In this document: positions 41,021 to 49,825 of the stretch, piece after piece | How the letters are laid out: the number at the start of each line of letters is the position of its first letter | How positions within the stretch are numbered: position 1 is the first letter of the stretch | NCBI GenBank assembly: GCA_934621605.1 | Contig: CAKTUZ010000016.1 | Span: 1 to 64,000 of the forward strand | DNA length: 64,000 nt | Direction of reading: 5' to 3' | Origin: an uncultured bacterium | GTDB lineage: Bacteria; Vulcanimicrobiota; Xenobia; Xenobiales; Xenobiaceae | The notes under the pieces: model-generated | Told to the model about the DNA's origin: nothing | Seen by the model: the letters and a program-made list of their open reading frames with translations, nothing else | Database searches by the model: none | Made by a program: the position numbers and the translations under genes

Positions 41021-41896
41021 ATGCTTGAATCAGGACAAGAGCTTCTCAGACGCCAGCGCCGCATGGTCGAACACCTGACCTGGAAGTCGCTGGAAAGTAA
41101 ACCCACTTTGTTTCGCTATGTACAAGAACCTATTTACAGCTTAACAATTACTGAAGAATATTTGATAGAGTTTTTACACCAACATCAGCTTGAATTTGAA
41201 TTACAGCCACGTTATAACCCGGCTTCTCCGGTGATACTTAATGTTACTATCGATGGTGTGTGCCAAAAAGTGAAACTTAATTGTATCAGCGGTTTATCCT
41301 GCTCTTGTGCTTTTATGACGGCACGTACTAAATTTGCCAATGATTTTAAAGGCTGGTTGGACAGAGTTATTGGCAGTGAACGCTTTGATCGCACTCAGTA
41401 TATAGGTACGCGACGTTGGGTATCTTACCCTTACGCTTTACCCTTGTACGATACTGTCTATAAGTTTGGCTCCGGCCTTCCCAGTTTAGCCAAAGATTCG
41501 CGCCACGCCTCTTACTTGTTTAATTTTAACAGCAAAGAACAAGAGTTTTTGCGCATTTTGGAAGAGGTTGTTGGCGAAAGCGATGATTCTGATAACCCTT
41601 TGTTTGTCAGTGTTTATCCGCGTATAACTTACAGTGGCAGTATAGAATTAGTAATCGCTAATCTGGAAGGTAAGCAGCCGGTGCGTATTTTTTCTTCCGG
41701 CAGCCATCCTGTTATTTATCAGATTATTACCGAAAATACCGAATTGGTAATCCCCTTGAAAACTTACCTTGATAACGCTTTGGGTAACGAAAATTTAGAT
41801 TTACCCAATAGTCGCACCAAGGGAAGAATGATTTCTTTAATTTATACTCACCGTTCTCCCAGCAGCATAGAAGAGTTATTCGCTGAGGATGATTAG
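41021..41896 (+). CDS. Soluble protein, family unknown
   Basis: 291 aa, with no signal peptide or membrane helix. I do not recognise it. It has a basic helix at the start (E-L-L-R-R-Q-R-R-M-V-E-H) and a Cys cluster in C-I-S-G-L-S-C-S-C near residue 95. The rest is a mixed alpha/beta region with no known motif. The ATG at 41021 is preceded by AAAGGAAG at 5 bases. It lies 47 bp after the secreted protein and 18 bp before the next, so the three probably form one transcription unit. Confidence 0.6.
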   Translation: MLESGQELLRRQRRMVEHLTWKSLESKPTLFRYVQEPIYSLTITEEYLIEFLHQHQLEFELQPRYNPASPVILNVTIDGVCQKVKLNCISGLSCSCAFMTARTKFANDFKGWLDRVIGSERFDRTQYIGTRRWVSYPYALPLYDTVYKFGSGLPSLAKDSRHASYLFNFNSKEQEFLRILEEVVGESDDSDNPLFVSVYPRITYSGSIELVIANLEGKQPVRIFSSGSHPVIYQIITENTELVIPLKTYLDNALGNENLDLPNSRTKGRMISLIYTHRSPSSIEELFAEDD

Positions 41897-41914
41897 TTTT
41901 TTTAGAGCGAACTT

Positions 41915-43228
41915 ATGAACTTTAAACATTATTTTTCTTTGATAAGCTTAATTTGCTGGTTGGGGTGGACTTTGCTTTTAACTTTTCCGGTTGGAGCGCA
42001 AAATCCCAATCAAAGCGAAGAGTTTATTGATTCTGTCAGTAAAAATGAAGCTTCCAAACCGGCTGACAGAAAAAAGTCGATTCTGACCGTGTTCGGTACT
42101 CCGGTTAGTAGTGCCTATCTGCAAGCGACAGCCCATCGTTTGGGGTTCGATACCGACGAAGCTTGGCCGGATCTTTATCCCGGTCAGCAAATTTGTTCGC
42201 AAAACGGACTTTTAATCAGAAATATTCTCTATCCCAATCTTAAAAGCGAAATTTTGTCTTTTTCCGATCATCCCGAGTGCGTCAAAGAACGCGGTTTGCT
42301 TTTTAAGGGCGGACTTATCCCTTTCAAGCCTTTACGTTTTCAATATTATCATGAAGGCGGTAAAGAAGATAATCGATTGTGGCTTCGTTTGGATTTGTAT
42401 AACTATTCGCAGCGTAAAAAAGCCACTGTTATGTTAATTGAAGGCGAAGGCGGCCCAAACAGTGATTACTTTCAGGCCGGGCATGGTAATAACGTAGAAT
42501 TTTTAAAACATTTGGTTGCTGGTTGTGGTCGTATTTTAGAACTTAATCCCAGACAGAACATGACGATTTTTTGCCAAAAATTGCCTTATTGTCAAGTGCT
42601 CAGCGGCACTGCTCAATTTACTCTTCTGGAAGGTAGTGAAATTGGATTCAGTTTGCATGCTGTGGAAGATCCGCAGGAAACAATTAGCTTTAATTTACTT
42701 TCCAATCCTAAGGATGTTCATGCTCGCGGTCTGTATGCTTGTGCCGATCAATTTGTCAATAAAGTTCTTATCGTGAAAGACGATAAAGCTTCTGAAGTTA
42801 GGACTGCCGTAGGGGCGGTTAGGCAGCCCAATATCGACACTGGGCCGGAGCTTAAAGGTGATTACGGTGTAGTTTATGCTTTGCAATTTTTGCTTATAAA
42901 CGAAACCGAAAAGGAGGCTGATTTTGAACTTATTATCAATCCCAGAGGAGGGAAAGCCACAGCTACAATTTTGGAGCAGGCCGATTTTTATAATGAAATA
43001 AAAGAACCTGCCTCCTGGCTAAGAAGCCAAGTGCCCGATTTGGAATATTTTCGCTTTGGCAATCAATATAGTGATCGTTCACTAACCAAAGAAGCTGAGC
43101 CTTTTACCGAATATAAAGCGGCTTCGCTCTCTGTGCCCGCCAAACAGAGTGCGGTGTGGCGCCTTTTAACTATACCGGAAGGGGCTTCCAACTATCCAGT
43201 GCGATTTATTGTGCGTCGAATTATTTAA
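41915..43228 (+). CDS. Large secreted protein, family unknown
   Basis: 437 aa. A signal peptide ends near P-V-G-A-Q at residue 29, with a low-complexity Ser/Asn/Glu linker to about residue 55. The mature protein is mostly beta with Y-N-Y-S near 140 and E-G-E-G-G-P-N-S-D-Y-F and late D-F-E-L-I-I-N-P-R-G-G; the C-terminal portion could be a beta-sandwich adhesion-type domain. No enzyme motif is visible. It ends in an 8-bp overlap with the convergent rdgB gene. Confidence 0.65.
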   Translation: MNFKHYFSLISLICWLGWTLLLTFPVGAQNPNQSEEFIDSVSKNEASKPADRKKSILTVFGTPVSSAYLQATAHRLGFDTDEAWPDLYPGQQICSQNGLLIRNILYPNLKSEILSFSDHPECVKERGLLFKGGLIPFKPLRFQYYHEGGKEDNRLWLRLDLYNYSQRKKATVMLIEGEGGPNSDYFQAGHGNNVEFLKHLVAGCGRILELNPRQNMTIFCQKLPYCQVLSGTAQFTLLEGSEIGFSLHAVEDPQETISFNLLSNPKDVHARGLYACADQFVNKVLIVKDDKASEVRTAVGAVRQPNIDTGPELKGDYGVVYALQFLLINETEKEADFELIINPRGGKATATILEQADFYNEIKEPASWLRSQVPDLEYFRFGNQYSDRSLTKEAEPFTEYKAASLSVPAKQSAVWRLLTIPEGASNYPVRFIVRRII

Positions 43229-43898
43229 GGGAGCGTTTTTCAAGCAATAAGCGTACAGCCTGACGTACGGCTTGACCGCGATGGCTGATTTTGTTCTTGT
43301 CCTTTTCACTAAGTTCGGCCATGTGGCGTCCGTTCCCCAAATCGGGCATAAAAATGGGATCGTAGCCAAAACCGCCCTGACCGTAAGCTTCAAAGGCTAT
43401 GTGGCCGGGGCAGGTGGCTTCAGTTTGTATATATTCCTTCGACGCAGTAGACACCCCCAATTTATCTAAACCGTAAATAACGCACAGACAGCGGAATTGA
43501 GCACGGCGTTTTTCCAAGGGCTCGTTATGGAGAATTTCCAAAACTCGTTCATTCTTTTCAGCCTGAGTTCGGCACTGACTCAGAAAACGATGGGAAAATA
43601 GGCCAGGAGCTCCGTCCAAAGCTTCTATTTCCAGACCAGAATCATCGGCTAAGCAAGCCATGTGGGTGACTTGGCCGTAGTATTTCGCTTTAATGAGCGC
43701 ATTTTCTAAGTATGTGCTCCCTGTTTCTTCCGGCTCTGTAATAGTATGTTCAGGATCTATTTCACTTAAATTGACCAATTCTACAGGCAAATCAGCCAAA
43801 ATTGCTCTCATTTCTGCAGCCTTATGAGCATTGCCGGTGGCCAAAAGTAATTTAGGGGTTACTCGATTTGACACGATTGATTTCCGCCCACTTTTCAT
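43221..43898 (-). CDS. rdgB: XTP/dITP pyrophosphatase
   Basis: 225 aa. The enzyme removes non-canonical purine nucleotides (XTP, dITP, ITP) before they enter nucleic acid. Motifs are L-L-L-A-T-G-N-A-H-K near residue 17, A-D-D-S-G-L-E-I-E-A-L at about 85 and G-Y-D-P-I-F-M-P near 175, followed by the helical C-terminus. The start may instead be GTG at 43874, which reduces overlap with the upstream gene from 47 to 23 bp; neither start has a strong ribosome-binding site. It overlaps the stop of the convergent secreted gene by 8 bp. Confidence 0.93.
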   Translation of the reverse strand: MKSGRKSIVSNRVTPKLLLATGNAHKAAEMRAILADLPVELVNLSEIDPEHTITEPEETGSTYLENALIKAKYYGQVTHMACLADDSGLEIEALDGAPGLFSHRFLSQCRTQAEKNERVLEILHNEPLEKRRAQFRCLCVIYGLDKLGVSTASKEYIQTEATCPGHIAFEAYGQGGFGYDPIFMPDLGNGRHMAELSEKDKNKISHRGQAVRQAVRLLLEKRSLK

Positions 43899-44148
43899 CA
43901 ATTTCCCATTGCTTGAGTTGGATAGTTTGACAAGCAGCTTTCAAATCCGGATCTTCAACTTCACCTTTGACGTATCTTTCATAAACTTTGAGAGCTAGCG
44001 TGTTTAAAAGGCTGTCCTTCTCTTGGCGCAAGCTGCGTACTTCTGCCTTAATACGTTCAATTTTGAGTTTAGTTTCGGCCGAGCTGACCAATTCGTCGCG
44101 CTTTCTAGCTGCCGCGTCGGCTAAACCTTTAAAAAAACCGTTAGCCAT
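43852..44148 (-). CDS. Small coiled-coil protein
   Basis: 98 aa, predicted almost all helical and heavily charged, with heptads in L-K-I-E-R-I-K-A-E-V-R-S-L-R-Q-E-K-D. There is no signal peptide. The ATG at 44148 is preceded by GGAG at 8 bases. It overlaps rdgB, so the two are cotranscribed; the purpose is unknown. Confidence 0.65.
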   Translation of the reverse strand: MANGFFKGLADAAARKRDELVSSAETKLKIERIKAEVRSLRQEKDSLLNTLALKVYERYVKGEVEDPDLKAACQTIQLKQWEIDEKWAEINRVKSSNP

Positions 44149-44219
44149 AAAAAAAACTCCTTCCATTTACTTGGCAATTTTGAGGTCTTTTATTTAGTCG
44201 CACTAATAGATAGACTTTT

Positions 44220-44250
44220 TTGAGAAAAGAACAAAACCGCGCACTATAAA
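44220..44250 (+). promoter_or_regulatory. Possible promoter of a small RNA
   Basis: TTGAGA at 44220-44225 and TATAAA at 44245-44250 with a 19-base spacer, on the opposite strand from the neighbouring genes. The spacer is long, so the evidence is modest. Confidence 0.35.
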
Positions 44251-44256
44251 ATCCTA

Positions 44257-44385
44257 CTTTTCAAGTTACGAGCAAACACACCTGCTCTTTTAGAGACAGC
44301 GAATGTTAAACCGAGCTACACGAAACAACCCTCCGGCTCAGCTGGGATGTTGTCCTGAACCGGGCGAGAGGGTTGCATTTTTTTC
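44257..44385 (+). ncRNA. Candidate small RNA in the hemL / coiled-coil gap
   Basis: About 130 nt lie between a possible promoter and a strong hairpin with a T-run, on the strand with no gene. The 3' hairpin pairs caaccctc (44326-44333) with gagggttg (44368-44375), enclosing further stems, and is followed by seven T residues from 44378. It could alternatively be an end structure for hemL on the other strand, where the T-run is weaker. No match to known RNA families was recognised. Confidence 0.35.
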
Positions 44386-44402
44386 TCTATATAAAGACTA
44401 GA

Positions 44403-45677
44403 TTATTTTAATTTAAGTTTCTTTATGACACGGTCGGCCGTCTCTATAACGCGATCTATTTCCGCTTCGGTATGAACGGCAGAAATACAGGCAGCATCAG
44501 TAGTTGAAGGCGGGAGATAGATACCTTCATCCAACATGGCATGGAAGAACTTGGCAAAAGTCTCGTAGTCAAATTGGGTGCTGTCTTGGTAGTTGCGCAC
44601 TTGCTTGGGGCCGAAAGCAATGAAGAACATAGAACCGACGCTTTGAATTAGCATACCGCCTACTTCCTTGAGACCGTTGACCAAACGGTTGGAGAGAGTT
44701 TCCAAGCGCTCATAAACTCCGGGTTGGAAAGCTAATTCCAATTCAGCAATAGCACCATAAACGCTGATAGGATTGCCACAATAGGTGCCGGCCTGATAGA
44801 TAGGGCCGGTGGGGGAAACACTCTTCATATATTCAGCCTTGCCGCCGTAAGCGCCCATAGTCAGACCTCCGGAGATAGCTTTACCTAAGCAAGTGAGGTC
44901 GGCAGAGATATGGAAGCGTTCTTGGGCGCCGCCTTTGGCTAAGCGGAAACCGGTTAGCACTTCATCCAAAATAAAGAGAGCGCCATGAGCATGGCAGAGA
45001 TCGCGCACACCTTCAAGGAAGCCAGGCTCAGGGGCGATAACCCCCATAGAACCGGTCACCGGCTCTAAGATGGCGGCAGCAATTTCGCCAGGATACTGGG
45101 CGAATAGAGCCTTTACTTTTTCCAGATCATTAAAATCGGCTACTACGGTTTCGGCAGCAGCTCCGGGAGAAGCGCCCAAGGCCAAAGGACCGCCGTTTTC
45201 TTCAGCTTCGATGCCAACTGAATCTAAACACTCAACGTGGCCGTGATAGCAGCCTTCAAATTTCATAATTCGCGGACGGCGGGTAACAGAACGAGCTACG
45301 CGCAAGGCGGAATTAACCGCTTCGGCGCCAGAATTGACGAAGCGCAGCATTTCCATAGAGGGATAAGCTTCACGAACCATCTGGGCTAGCTTCAGCTCTC
45401 CTTCGGTGGAGGCGCCGAACAAAGTACCGCGTTCAGCAGCGCTCTTGACAGCTTCGACAATGTGAGGGTGGCAGTGGCCGAAAAGCAGCGGTCCCCAACC
45501 GCAGCAAAGATCTAAATAACAATTGCCATCAATATCGTAGACTTGGCTGCCTACGCCCTTGGCGATGATGGGAGGGAAGCCTCCTACTTGGTTAAAACCG
45601 CGGAACGGACTGTTGACGCCGCCGGGAATAATGGAAGTTAACTGAGAGTAAACTCTTTCTGATTTATCTAATCTCAT
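44403..45677 (-). CDS. hemL: Glutamate-1-semialdehyde 2,1-aminomutase
   Basis: 424 aa PLP enzyme that makes 5-aminolevulinate in the C5 haem pathway. It starts M-R-L-D-K-S-E-R-V-Y and has G-G-V-N-S-P-F-R-G, F-V-N-S-G-A-E-A-V (PLP phosphate), Y-H-G-H-V, D-E-V-L-T-G-F-R, and the PLP lysine in L-G-K-A-I-S-G-G near residue 265. Full length for the family. No clear ribosome-binding site precedes the ATG. No other haem gene is in the window. Confidence 0.95.
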   Translation of the reverse strand: MRLDKSERVYSQLTSIIPGGVNSPFRGFNQVGGFPPIIAKGVGSQVYDIDGNCYLDLCCGWGPLLFGHCHPHIVEAVKSAAERGTLFGASTEGELKLAQMVREAYPSMEMLRFVNSGAEAVNSALRVARSVTRRPRIMKFEGCYHGHVECLDSVGIEAEENGGPLALGASPGAAAETVVADFNDLEKVKALFAQYPGEIAAAILEPVTGSMGVIAPEPGFLEGVRDLCHAHGALFILDEVLTGFRLAKGGAQERFHISADLTCLGKAISGGLTMGAYGGKAEYMKSVSPTGPIYQAGTYCGNPISVYGAIAELELAFQPGVYERLETLSNRLVNGLKEVGGMLIQSVGSMFFIAFGPKQVRNYQDSTQFDYETFAKFFHAMLDEGIYLPPSTTDAACISAVHTEAEIDRVIETADRVIKKLKLK

Positions 45678-45852
45678 AGTGCCGGGTCTGTTCGCTTTAG
45701 ATATTGGCGGCCCTGCCAAAAATTGTGTATATATTACTAGGGGAAAAGGCAAGCGTGTAGAAGAAAGGGAAGCTTTTTCAGCAAGAGAGTATAGTAGGTG
45801 CTGGTTTTTGAGAGCTCAACTGGCGCCGGAGAATTGGAGAATAGTCAGCGCT

Positions 45853-47070
45853 ATGCCGGTTTTTGATTATACTGCAGTAGACTCAAGAGGACGGAGTGTC
45901 GACGGAACTGTAGAAGCTCCTGACAAGCAAGCCGTTATTCGCGACCTGCGCAATATTCGTTATACCGTAACGACTATCAGAGAGCGTCGTGATCCCACTC
46001 GCATCATAAAAGATTTGACCGCTCGCTTTGAGAAGGCCGATTTGTATGCTCTGGCTATTTTTACCAGACAGTTTGCTGTGCTCTTTAATTCAGGTATTTC
46101 TACAGTGCGAAGTTTAGACGGTTTAGGCCGTCAAACTCTCAATGGGCCGCTGAGTCGTGCTGTGCGTGAAGTTCATGATGATATTCGCATGGGATATACG
46201 CTGGCTAAATCGATGAGTAAGCACCCTCTGGTTTTTGATCAGCTTTATATAGCTATGGTTAGAGCCGGAGAAATGTCTGGTTCCATGGGCGATATTATGG
46301 AACGTTTAGCCAATTTGCTCGAGCGTGAGGTTCGCTTACGTGCTAAGGTATCTTCAGCTACTACCTATCCTTTGGTGGTCTTTGGCGCTTGCTGTTTGGT
46401 TACTTTCGTGTTAGTTAACTATGTATTCCCTACCTTTGTGGCTCTGTTCGAAGGTATCGACGTTCAGCTTCCGGCTATTACCCGCAGTCTCATTTGGATT
46501 ACCAAGATGGCTACTAATCCTTTTGTAGTCGTCAGTACTTTGGCAGTTATCGGCTTGATTTCCTATTTCATCGGTCAATACGTTCGCACTGAAAAGGGCA
46601 AGCGTGCTCTCGATGGTATGATGTTAGATATGCCTTTGTTGGGGCCAGTTATCCAAAAAGTGGCTCTCTCTCGCTTCTGTCGCACTTTAGGTACTTTGAT
46701 CGCCAGCGGTGTGCCTGTGGTTCACTCTTTGGAAATTGTTAGTAAGGCAGTAGGTAACTCTGTTATAGGCGATATCCTTTTAGAAGTGCAAATGGGCTTG
46801 AAGCAAGGTATGCGCCTTTCTGAGCCTATTAAGAAATATAAAATTTTCCCACCTATGCTCTATCAAATGATTGCTGTGGGTGAAGAGACCGGTAACTTAC
46901 CTACTTTGCTCGATAAGTTGGCCGACTTCTACGACTTGGAAGTTGAGCACGTGTTGGAAGCTCTCACTTCCATGCTTGAGCCCCTTATGATCTTCTTCAT
47001 GGGTATTGTCGTAGGTTATGTATTGCTGGCTGTATTCTTGCCCGTATACGATTTGGTGGGCAAGTTCTAA
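45853..47070 (+). CDS. pilC: Type IV pilus / type II secretion inner-membrane protein PilC (GspF)
   Basis: 405 aa, the family's usual length. The N-terminus has Y-T-A-V-D-S-R-G-R-S-V-D-G-T-V-E-A, followed by two T2SF domains (about 70-190 and 270-395), each with F-x-R-Q-F/F-C-R-T-L and G-E-x-S/T-G, and three membrane helices near 170, 220 and 380. PilC forms the platform on which the PilB/PilT ATPases act. I chose the ATG at 45853 with GGAGA about 12 bases upstream. No other pilus gene is nearby, so the machine must be encoded elsewhere. A weak stem (gccgtc with gacggc) lies at 47091-47118 after the stop. Confidence 0.93.
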   Translation: MPVFDYTAVDSRGRSVDGTVEAPDKQAVIRDLRNIRYTVTTIRERRDPTRIIKDLTARFEKADLYALAIFTRQFAVLFNSGISTVRSLDGLGRQTLNGPLSRAVREVHDDIRMGYTLAKSMSKHPLVFDQLYIAMVRAGEMSGSMGDIMERLANLLEREVRLRAKVSSATTYPLVVFGACCLVTFVLVNYVFPTFVALFEGIDVQLPAITRSLIWITKMATNPFVVVSTLAVIGLISYFIGQYVRTEKGKRALDGMMLDMPLLGPVIQKVALSRFCRTLGTLIASGVPVVHSLEIVSKAVGNSVIGDILLEVQMGLKQGMRLSEPIKKYKIFPPMLYQMIAVGEETGNLPTLLDKLADFYDLEVEHVLEALTSMLEPLMIFFMGIVVGYVLLAVFLPVYDLVGKF

Positions 47071-47208
47071 AATTTAAGTTTTACTTGGGAGCCGTCGTTA
47101 GCTTAGGCTGGGGACGGCTTCCTTCGTTGCTAGGACTTTGCTGGAAATTGCTTAGATACCTAAAAACACTGAGGCGCTTTATGGCGCCGCCTAAAAAATG
47201 AGGAAAAT

Positions 47209-48867
47209 ATGGATAATACACAGATAAACGATGAGGCCGTCGATAACAGGCAAGCAGTTGCCACTCCCGCAGTTGCCGTTGATGAGCGTATAGAAAAAGA
47301 AATCCGCAGAAGGCGTACTTTTGCTATTATTTCTCATCCTGACGCCGGTAAAACCACGCTTACCGAGAAGTTGCTTCTTTACGGAGGTGCCGTCAATTTG
47401 GCTGGTGTTGTTAGAGCTCGTCGTTCGCAAACTAGTGCCGCCTCCGATTTTATGGAAATTGAAAAACAGCGTGGCATTTCTGTAAGTTCTACAGTTTTGA
47501 GTTTTGAATATAACGGTTGCTTACTCAACTTGTTAGATACTCCCGGCCACCAAGATTTCAGTGAAGATACTTATCGTACGCTTTTAGCTGTAGACAGTGT
47601 AATTATGGTACTGGATGCTGCTAAAGGTATCGAGACTCAGACTCTTAAGCTTTTCGAGGTTTGTAAACGACGTCATATTCCGATGGTTACTTTCATCAAT
47701 AAGCTTGACCGTCCTAGTTTGGATCCTTTAGAACTGACTGGTGAAATAGAGCGAGTGCTTAACGTACATACAGTGCCTATGAATTGGCCTTTGGGCAGTG
47801 GTGAGCACTTTAAGGGGGTCTTTGAGCCCTCTACAGGTCGTTTACATCTTTTTGAAAGACGTGATCATGGTGCTCGTAAAGCCGAAGTAAAAGTAGTTGA
47901 TCCTCATTCTGAGGAAGTTGCCTCTTTGGTGCCTGCCGATATCTTTAAAAACTTCAGTGAGGAGATTGAACTTTTGCAACTGGCTGGCGAGGAGTTTGAT
48001 AAGGAAGCTTTTGATCGCGGAGAAATTACTCCTGTCTTCTTCGGAAGCGCTTTAACCAATTTTGGTGTACAGCTGTTCTTAGATCAATTTATTGATATGG
48101 TTCCCTCTCCGCCGGCTCGAAACAGTGATAAAGGGCTTATCCCTCCGGAAACGCCTTCATTCTCCGGTTTTGTCTTTAAGATTCAAGCCGATATGAATCC
48201 GCGCCACCGTGACCGCGTGGCTTTCTTGCGTATTTGTACCGGTCGTTTTGAGCGTGGTATGAAAGTGCACTGTGCTCGCACCGGTGAAGTTATTCGCCTA
48301 ACTTATCCTCAGCGTTTGTTCGCTCAAGAACGTGAAACTGTTGATGAAGCCTTTCCCGGTGATGTCGTCGGTTTGGTCAACTCCGGCGAACTTGTTTTAG
48401 GCGATACTTTAGTTGAAGGCGAGAATGTACATTACGATCCCATTCCTTTGTTTCCGCCCGAGCATTTTTGTCGAGTAATTGTTGACGATCCTTCTCGACG
48501 TAAGCAGTTTAATAAAGCATTGGATCTGTTGCAGCGTGAAGGTGCTATTCAAATTTTCTGGCCGCCGGAAGAGAGTACCCGTATGCCTATTATGGGAGCG
48601 GTTGGTCAGTTACAATTTGAAGTTGTGGCCCATCGTTTGAAGACTGACTATGGCGTAGAAGCTAGATTCGAGCCTATGTCTTTCCGGTTGGCTAGATGGG
48701 TTGTCGGCACTCCTGAAGATTTGGAAACTTTTGAGCCTTCTCGCTTAGCTTTAAAAGTGGTTGATGGTAGCGATCGATTAGTCTGTCTCTTCCCTTCAGA
48801 GTGGGATTTAGACTACACGGCGGAAAAAAATCCCAAATTACAATTTTTGTCTGTGAGTCCTCGCTGA
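47209..48867 (+). CDS. prfC: Peptide chain release factor 3
   Basis: 552 aa GTPase that removes RF1/RF2 from the ribosome after termination. After an N-terminal extension of about 35 residues come G1 S-H-P-D-A-G-K-T-T near residue 43, the switch region with Q-R-G-I-S-V-S-S, G3 D-T-P-G-H-Q-D-F and G4 N-K-L-D-R. Domains II and III follow to the end. The N-terminal extension is Ala/Val/Asp-rich and longer than the E. coli protein. Confidence 0.95.
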   Translation: MDNTQINDEAVDNRQAVATPAVAVDERIEKEIRRRRTFAIISHPDAGKTTLTEKLLLYGGAVNLAGVVRARRSQTSAASDFMEIEKQRGISVSSTVLSFEYNGCLLNLLDTPGHQDFSEDTYRTLLAVDSVIMVLDAAKGIETQTLKLFEVCKRRHIPMVTFINKLDRPSLDPLELTGEIERVLNVHTVPMNWPLGSGEHFKGVFEPSTGRLHLFERRDHGARKAEVKVVDPHSEEVASLVPADIFKNFSEEIELLQLAGEEFDKEAFDRGEITPVFFGSALTNFGVQLFLDQFIDMVPSPPARNSDKGLIPPETPSFSGFVFKIQADMNPRHRDRVAFLRICTGRFERGMKVHCARTGEVIRLTYPQRLFAQERETVDEAFPGDVVGLVNSGELVLGDTLVEGENVHYDPIPLFPPEHFCRVIVDDPSRRKQFNKALDLLQREGAIQIFWPPEESTRMPIMGAVGQLQFEVVAHRLKTDYGVEARFEPMSFRLARWVVGTPEDLETFEPSRLALKVVDGSDRLVCLFPSEWDLDYTAEKNPKLQFLSVSPR

Positions 48868-48872
48868 TTGTT

Positions 48873-49766
48873 ATGAATAGTTGTCAAGCTTATCCGCAGT
48901 TTTCTGCTTCGATACCGTATCGGTTTGAAAGTGTGCGCAGTTTTTTTGCTTATACTCAGATAAAGAACGATTCGTTGCTTATTTGTGAGTCGCAGCTTAT
49001 GGCTGGGGAGGCTGAATCGGAGGCAGTGGATAAGCTTGAATCTAGAGTCGCCGAAAAGGAAGAGAGTATCTATCACAATCCTTATTTGGCAGAATTGGAT
49101 CGGGAGAGGGCCAAACGGCCGGTATCTGTTTGTCCTTTTCGCCTTCTTAGCGAATCGATGATGCAAGCCGAAGTTGATGGTCTAATCTGGCTACGTCCGG
49201 TTAATCTTGCCGCTCACTGTGGACATATAAAATTTGCCCGCGATCCTGAACTTTTAAATGAAAGCTTAAGTTTGTTTTTATATAAAGCTTTTACAGGCGA
49301 AACTTCGGTTTTCGCTGTAGCTCAGGGGTGCGGTAAAGTTTATTTATCCAATGCCGCCCACCGAATCTTCTTTGTTTACCTAGACAATGAAGTCATCAAT
49401 TTGCAGGGAACGGCTGTTTTAGCTTTTGAAGACAGCTTGGAACATAAGGTGCAAATGATTGGTAACGCAGCTGGTTTAGCTGTGGGTGGTATGTATTCTT
49501 TACGCTTGGAAGGACGCGGCTGGGTAGCTTTTAGCTCTTGCGGCTGTCCGTTGACTTTGCCTTGTTCGACTGTCGAGCCGCTCACTTGTTTACCCATAAA
49601 AGCTTTGGCTTGGAGCGGTCGAGCTGAGTTGAAGGTACAAGCCGATGTCAGCCGCATGAATTTAATGAATCGCGGCGTAGCTGATATTATGCAGATAGTA
49701 TTTTCCGGCGGCGGTTTTGTAGCTATTCATGGTGATGAGGAATATATGTACCCCAAAATGAAATAA
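48873..49766 (+). CDS. AIM24-like (TRAP-fold) protein with an N-terminal extension
   Basis: 297 aa. The C-terminal 180 residues resemble AIM24/DUF124: G-C-G-K-V-Y-L-S, repeated G-x-G-x-V/F-L phrases such as L-E-G-R-G-W-V-A-F-S-S and F-S-G-G-G-F-V-A-I. This family is beta-sandwich and of unknown function. The N-terminal 110 residues are a charged extension. The ATG at 48873 follows the prfC stop by five bases with no ribosome-binding site, implying translational coupling to RF3. Confidence 0.6.
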   Translation: MNSCQAYPQFSASIPYRFESVRSFFAYTQIKNDSLLICESQLMAGEAESEAVDKLESRVAEKEESIYHNPYLAELDRERAKRPVSVCPFRLLSESMMQAEVDGLIWLRPVNLAAHCGHIKFARDPELLNESLSLFLYKAFTGETSVFAVAQGCGKVYLSNAAHRIFFVYLDNEVINLQGTAVLAFEDSLEHKVQMIGNAAGLAVGGMYSLRLEGRGWVAFSSCGCPLTLPCSTVEPLTCLPIKALAWSGRAELKVQADVSRMNLMNRGVADIMQIVFSGGGFVAIHGDEEYMYPKMK

Positions 49767-49825
49767 AGCTTCGCTTTAGGATCATTTAACAGTAGATAAC
49801 GGTGCCTTAGTTTTTGCTGGAACAA

